Positions 60,506-64,000 of a DNA stretch of 64,000 nucleotides are shown one piece after another. A program made the position numbers and the translations under genes. The notes under the pieces were generated by a model, which was not told where the DNA came from, searched no databases, and saw only the letters and a program-made list of their open reading frames with translations. Position 1 is the first letter of the stretch; each line of letters begins with the position of its first letter. The stretch comes from Flavobacterium sp. HBTb2-11-1. Lineage in GTDB: Bacteria > Bacteroidota > Bacteroidia > Flavobacteriales > Flavobacteriaceae. The stretch is from contig NZ_WUMO01000001.1 of NCBI RefSeq assembly GCF_009826975.1, positions 806,001 through 870,000 of the forward strand, read 5' to 3'.

Positions 60506-61057
60506 TTAGTTTTTGTATAAGCTGAAATTAATAACAATATCGTCTTTTACTTTAATTAATCCAGCCATTTTTACTGGTGGTTCCAAATCGATATCAGAGA
60601 ATTTCAAACTAAGAGTTCCTTGAATTTTGTCGTCAGTGTTGTATAATATGAAGTCTTTGTATTTTAGTGTTTTATCAGTTATGAAGAAATTTAACCTGCA
60701 TTTGTAATTTTTTCCAATTGGCTTAATGTCACTTATGCAAACTGTGCTGTTGGGGAATTTTTTCACTTTTACTGTTCCTTGTAAATCTTTCGTCATTATT
60801 TTATTGCCACAATCAAAGTTTGACATTTTGATGTCGGTATTAAAAGTATTTTTTTTAATTGAATTTACGTAAACAGTATCCTTTACAGTAAAAGTGTTTG
60901 AGCAATTGTATTTACCCACAGTTGATAGACCTGTGATTTCTATTTTTATTTTATTGATTGCCACAGCTGTATCTTCTGGAAAAAAAGTGGGTTTAGCACT
61001 TCCTAAGAAAAAGAAAACTACTAAACCCATAATTAAGATTGAAAATCTTGTTTTCAT
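60506..61057 (-). CDS. Diverged YceI-like exported protein
   Basis: A 183-residue exported protein (signal FSILIMGLVVFFFLGSAKP). The pattern ITGLSTVGKYNC at the start, MSNFDCGNKIMTKDLQGTVK, FPNSTVCISDIKPIG and PPVKMAGLIKVKDDIVINF at the end resembles the exported YceI fold, but HDW and other core residues are lost and four Cys are gained. It starts 11 bp after the barrel gene and ends the YceI/barrel operon. I infer a YceI-like lipocalin barrel with changed ligand; a structure prediction could test this. Confidence 0.65.
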   Translation of the reverse strand: MKTRFSILIMGLVVFFFLGSAKPTFFPEDTAVAINKIKIEITGLSTVGKYNCSNTFTVKDTVYVNSIKKNTFNTDIKMSNFDCGNKIMTKDLQGTVKVKKFPNSTVCISDIKPIGKNYKCRLNFFITDKTLKYKDFILYNTDDKIQGTLSLKFSDIDLEPPVKMAGLIKVKDDIVINFSLYKN

Positions 61058-61068
61058 TTGTTTTTATA

Positions 61069-62520
61069 TTAGAATGCAATTGTTGCTTCGAATACTAAAC
61101 CTTCAAATTTACCTCCATAAAAGTTGTTTAGATTTCCAGTAGCTGGATCTCCAGTAAATTGTGAATAATCTTTATATTTTTGATTAACGTAGTTTAATTT
61201 CGCTAAAATGTTTTTAGTCATAAACCAGCCAGCGCTTGCTTCAAATTTATCTACGGTAACCTTTTTAGCGTCAGCATTCGATAATTTTCCAGATACGGTA
61301 TTGTATTTTCCTCCGATATAGAATTGTTCAGTGTTTCCAAATCTGTAAATAAGCTCTGAAGCATATTGATTAGCAGTACGTTTATCATCACTTCCAGCTT
61401 TATCTCCCCCTGAAGCCAATTCGATTGTTCCGAAGAATTCAAGTCCTTTGTATTTTACAAAAGGGTTAATCATATATGTAGTAGCCCAATTTTTGAAGTT
61501 AGGGTTGAACGTTGCCTCTGGAGTAGATGTTTTACTGAAACTAGTAGGAACATCAGTAGTAGTTGTAGAAATAACAGTACCATTAGCATCGGTCTTCGTA
61601 ATAGTATTTTTATAAGCGTTATTATTCAATATACCCCAATAACCAAATCCTGATCTGTTAGCTGCATATATGTTTGCGTTACCAAGATTTGCATTATGGT
61701 AATAAGAACCAGTCAATCTTACTCTTAAATCTTCATTAAGCTGTTTATCATAACCCAATTTAGCTAAGATTGAAGGACTATGTGTGGTGTTTGTGTTAGG
61801 TCCAGTAGTATAAAAAACTTGTTCATTACTTTGATTTAAATTACCGTTTGTAACACCTAACATGCTAACCAATCCATTTCTGTTGTAGTAAACCTCCATA
61901 CCCATCTCTGTAGTGAAAGAATACATGATGTTGTTTCCAACAAATGCATTTCTGATTGTATTACCATTATCAGAACCTCTAAAGTGAGCGTCACCAAAAT
62001 TGTTCTCCATTTGTCCAATTTTAATGGTAGCATATTTCATAAAATCAGCCAAGAAGTCTTTTTTGATGAAGTCTAGCTTGTCAATTTGTAAGTATCCACC
62101 TTTTACATAAGAATCATTGTGATGTCTAGAAGCTAAATAAACATCTAAGTTTACTCTTACTCCATCAAACAATTGAGCTCCAATATACATATCAGCAGCA
62201 GGAAGAGTAAAATTGTTTTCAGTATTCATTAAACGATATCCTGTAATTGATCTAGTGGTAGTACCCGTAGCTGTAGTAGTTGTGGTCGTAATGTTATTAG
62301 GCTGGTCGTTGAATGAATTTGTTGCTTGAAAATCCATGTTGAATGCACCACCAAGGTCAATACTAAGACCTTTAAATTCTCTAGTATCTTTTTGTACATC
62401 GAAAACGTTGATACCGTCTTTTCCTCTAGAGATTTGATTTTGCATGTTTCCAAAACTGACCTGTGCCTGAACAGCAAATGTGCTGATTAATGTGACGAAT
62501 AGAATATAAATTTTCTTCAT
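61069..62520 (-). CDS. Outer-membrane barrel protein (porin-like)
   Basis: A 483-residue exported protein (signal IYILFVTLISTFAVQAQ). Alternating strands such as MYIGAQLFDGVRVNLDVYLA, EMGMEVYYNRNGLVSMLGV and TEQFYIGGKYNTVSG, and the final FEGLVFEATIAF ending in Phe, predict an outer-membrane beta barrel of porin type. A Thr-rich run (about residues 79-90) sits in an early loop. It starts 5 bp after the exported YceI gene and is followed after 11 bp by the YceI-like gene, so the three are one operon. Substrate unknown. Confidence 0.78.
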   Translation of the reverse strand: MKKIYILFVTLISTFAVQAQVSFGNMQNQISRGKDGINVFDVQKDTREFKGLSIDLGGAFNMDFQATNSFNDQPNNITTTTTTATGTTTRSITGYRLMNTENNFTLPAADMYIGAQLFDGVRVNLDVYLASRHHNDSYVKGGYLQIDKLDFIKKDFLADFMKYATIKIGQMENNFGDAHFRGSDNGNTIRNAFVGNNIMYSFTTEMGMEVYYNRNGLVSMLGVTNGNLNQSNEQVFYTTGPNTNTTHSPSILAKLGYDKQLNEDLRVRLTGSYYHNANLGNANIYAANRSGFGYWGILNNNAYKNTITKTDANGTVISTTTTDVPTSFSKTSTPEATFNPNFKNWATTYMINPFVKYKGLEFFGTIELASGGDKAGSDDKRTANQYASELIYRFGNTEQFYIGGKYNTVSGKLSNADAKKVTVDKFEASAGWFMTKNILAKLNYVNQKYKDYSQFTGDPATGNLNNFYGGKFEGLVFEATIAF

Positions 62521-62525
62521 GGCGT

Positions 62526-63104
62526 TTATAAATTAAAGTTTAAATTGAATTTTATAGTTAGGTCTTGACCTGTTCTTATTGTTCCAAGCATTGCTGTTGG
62601 AGATTTCATTCCGAAATCTGTAAAAGTGATTTTGTTGGTTCCCTGAAGGTTTAAACCCTCTTTTGTAACCGTTGTTTTTACAGAAGTTTTGTAAACTTTG
62701 CTAACTCCAGCAATGGTGTAAGTTCCTGTAAGTTCCCAAGTTGTTTCATTTACTTTTTCAGCAGATTTTAAAACATACTTAATGTTTTTGTTTTTGTCCG
62801 TTTTCAAAGTTTCGTAAGCCACTTTATCCATGCTTTTTTTCTCGCTTTTTACACTTTCTGCTAAAAGAGTTACTGTCAAAGCGTCGATGTCTATTAGTTT
62901 TCCGTTAGCAATATTTAAAGTTGCTGTTCCAGCTCCAGAAGTTGATTTCATTTCCCAGTCATGAAGCGTAGAAGTACCGGCAACAGAAAAAGTTGATTTG
63001 TTATCTAAAGCATATGATTTTTGTGCTGTTGCAAAAGAGCTAATTCCTAAAAATGCTGCTATAAAGGCGAATAATTTTAATGTATTTGTTTTCATTTTTG
63101 TCAT
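62526..63104 (-). CDS. Exported YceI-family protein 2
   Basis: A 192-residue protein with signal KLFAFIAAFLGISSFATAQ. The exported YceI form: STFSVAGTSTLHDWEMKSTS, LTVTLLAESVKSEKKSMDKV, LKTDKNKNIKYVLKSAEKV, LTGTYTIAGVSKVYKTSV and FGMKSPTAMLGTIRTG. It should be a periplasmic lipocalin-like carrier of a long-chain lipid. First gene of the YceI/barrel/YceI-like operon. A Met at residue 4 is an alternative start. Confidence 0.92.
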   Translation of the reverse strand: MTKMKTNTLKLFAFIAAFLGISSFATAQKSYALDNKSTFSVAGTSTLHDWEMKSTSGAGTATLNIANGKLIDIDALTVTLLAESVKSEKKSMDKVAYETLKTDKNKNIKYVLKSAEKVNETTWELTGTYTIAGVSKVYKTSVKTTVTKEGLNLQGTNKITFTDFGMKSPTAMLGTIRTGQDLTIKFNLNFNL

Positions 63105-63178
63105 GTTTATATTATAAAAAATAAGTTAATAATCGGCCAGTTTCTATTTAGTACTAAGAATGTTGTTTTAACTTGAAT

Positions 63179-63186
63179 CAAAGATC
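63179..63186 (-). promoter_or_regulatory. Near -7 box for the YceI/barrel operon
   Basis: Minus-strand GATCTTTG, one mismatch to TAnnTTTG, 75 bp before the ATG. A weak box would fit a promoter that needs an activator. Confidence 0.4.
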
Positions 63187-63208
63187 CTTCTATAAATCAG
63201 CTTTATAC

Positions 63209-63222
63209 ATGATAAAAATCAT
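63209..63222 (-). promoter_or_regulatory. FNR/CRP-like inverted repeat
   Basis: ATGAT-AAAA-ATCAT, close to the FNR consensus TTGAT-N4-ATCAA. Its inner edge is 22 bp upstream of the near -7 box, the same spacing as the palindromes before yceI (15267) and pirin (16643). Confidence 0.5.
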
Positions 63223-63361
63223 TGTTAAAATTTTATTAAATAGATATTTAATAACTACAACGTTTTCATTTTCTATAGAATTGATCATTTAAGCAAAATG
63301 AGAGGTTTAATTTTGTTGAATTGATTTTTTTTAACATTTAATTCCAAGACTTAAAATGTTA

Positions 63362-63382
63362 AAAAAGGATGTTTTTAACATC
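63362..63382 (-). terminator. Terminator after exported yceI 1
   Basis: Stem GATGTT / AACATC with a 3-nt loop, then CTTTTTT on the minus strand, 6 bp past the stop. Confidence 0.7.
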
Positions 63383-63387
63383 AAAAT

Positions 63388-63948
63388 TTAGCTTAAGATG
63401 ATATTGAAGATTACAGTTAGATCTTTTCCTGCTTTTACAACACCCAAAGCAGCTTTCGGAGGTGTCATTTCAAAATCGCCAAAAGTGATTTGATTTGAAC
63501 CTTGCAAAATGAAGCTTCCTTTGTTAGTAGTTACTTTCACCTGTGTTTTGTATTCTTTGCTTACGCCTGCAATCGTGTAAATGCCAGTTAGGTTCCAAGT
63601 TGTTTCATCAACCTTTTCTGCAGATTTTAAAACATACTCAATGTATTTGTGCGTTTCGGTATCCATGGCTTCATAAGCCACTTTGTCCATGCTTTCCTTG
63701 TAGCTTTTTAGACTTTCTGCCAATAAGGATACAGTCAAACTATTTATTCCAGCTAGTTTAGCATCCTTGACCATTAGATTGGCAGTTCCTGTTCCTTCTG
63801 TAGATTTCATTACCCAGTCGTGTACAGTAGAAGTTCCTGCTACTTCAAAAGTTGAATTTGCAGCTACTATATAATTTTTTTGAGCATTTGTTTGTAATGA
63901 AATTGTTGTAAAAATTACTGTAAGTAAAAAGGATTGAATTGTTTTCAT
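63388..63948 (-). CDS. Exported YceI-family protein 1
   Basis: About 186 residues from the Met that begins the signal peptide (MKTIQSFLLTVIFTTISLQT); an upstream Met at 63972 adds eight residues. A tandem paralogue of exported YceI 2 with nearly the same motifs: STFEVAGTSTVHDWVMKSTE, MDKVAYEAMDTETHKYIEYV, LTGIYTIAGVSKEYKTQVKV, FEMTPPKAALGVVKAG. The likely promoter lies at or beyond the right edge of the window. It has its own terminator, so it is a separate unit from the YceI/barrel operon. Confidence 0.9.
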   Translation of the reverse strand: MKTIQSFLLTVIFTTISLQTNAQKNYIVAANSTFEVAGTSTVHDWVMKSTEGTGTANLMVKDAKLAGINSLTVSLLAESLKSYKESMDKVAYEAMDTETHKYIEYVLKSAEKVDETTWNLTGIYTIAGVSKEYKTQVKVTTNKGSFILQGSNQITFGDFEMTPPKAALGVVKAGKDLTVIFNIILS

Positions 63949-64000
63949 GTTGATAAAGTATAGGTTAATCATTTAAATAAGGAAGCTTTAAAATTCAATT

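Larger units (their letters stand above)
63105..63387. other. Control region of the YceI/barrel operon
   Basis: 283 bp with no gene. It holds the terminator of the upstream yceI (63362-63382), an FNR-like inverted repeat (63209-63222) and a near -7 box (63179-63186). The rest is AT-rich. Confidence 0.6.

Overview
The window looks like a chromosome segment of a Flavobacterium close to the F. johnsoniae group. The sequence is AT-rich. Upstream regions repeatedly show the Bacteroidota -7 box TAnnTTTG instead of a sigma70 -10 box, and ribosome-binding sites are weak. The gene content also fits: a type IX secretion plug protein, DUF5916, DUF6702 and DUF6370 proteins, CarboxypepD_reg-like proteins, and Flavobacterium-type dispersed repeats. 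I see no insertion sequence, prophage, integrase or CRISPR array. This is ordinary core chromosome with many small repeats between genes.

Layout. 1-7.7 kb: a cut-off secreted C-type lectin, a TrmH methyltransferase, a DUF1573 protein, mutS, two tRNAs (Gly-GCC, Leu-UAA), an octamer tandem repeat, a DUF1508 protein, a heptad-repeat lipoprotein and waaA. 7.9-14.4 kb: a DegT aminotransferase, an NTF2-like secreted protein and galE in one direction, an EamA transporter, a likely toxin-antitoxin pair, then fabD, a DUF983 protein and an AraC regulator. 14.4-17.2 kb: a stress/redox island with cytoplasmic YceI, YjdI and pirin. The yceI and pirin promoters carry the same palindrome at the same distance from the -7 box. 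17.2-22.0 kb: the glyoxylate shunt (aceB, aceA) with a divergent RamB/PrpR-like regulator. 22.1-24.2 kb: the purT-DUF6370-Crp/Fnr operon.

24.2-45.3 kb: housekeeping genes (U32 peptidase, aminotransferase, desaturase, rsmG, pruA, apaG, type IX plug, SNF2 helicase, methyltransferase, map, DUF445, gpmI) separated by repeat islands. Two of these islands hold copies of a structured RNA that I think is Flavo-1. 45.4-51.2 kb: a DUF5916 outer-membrane protein, two convergent L,D-transpeptidases whose ends overlap, a decayed GNAT gene, and two identical tRNA-Gly(UCC) genes. 51.3-57.2 kb: pepE, then a tightly overlapping cluster of three CarboxypepD_reg-like exported proteins and a DUF6702 protein, followed by an M1 metallopeptidase. 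57.3-60.3 kb: tatA, a PAP2 phosphatase, PhyH, an O-methyltransferase and an Ala/Lys-rich lipoprotein. 60.5-64.0 kb: an exported YceI, an outer-membrane barrel and a diverged YceI-like protein as one operon, with a second exported YceI upstream.

The best candidates for undescribed biology are the YceI/barrel/YceI-like module with an FNR-like site upstream, the shared class-II-like palindrome at the yceI and pirin promoters, and the CarboxypepD triplet/DUF6702/M1 peptidase cluster.
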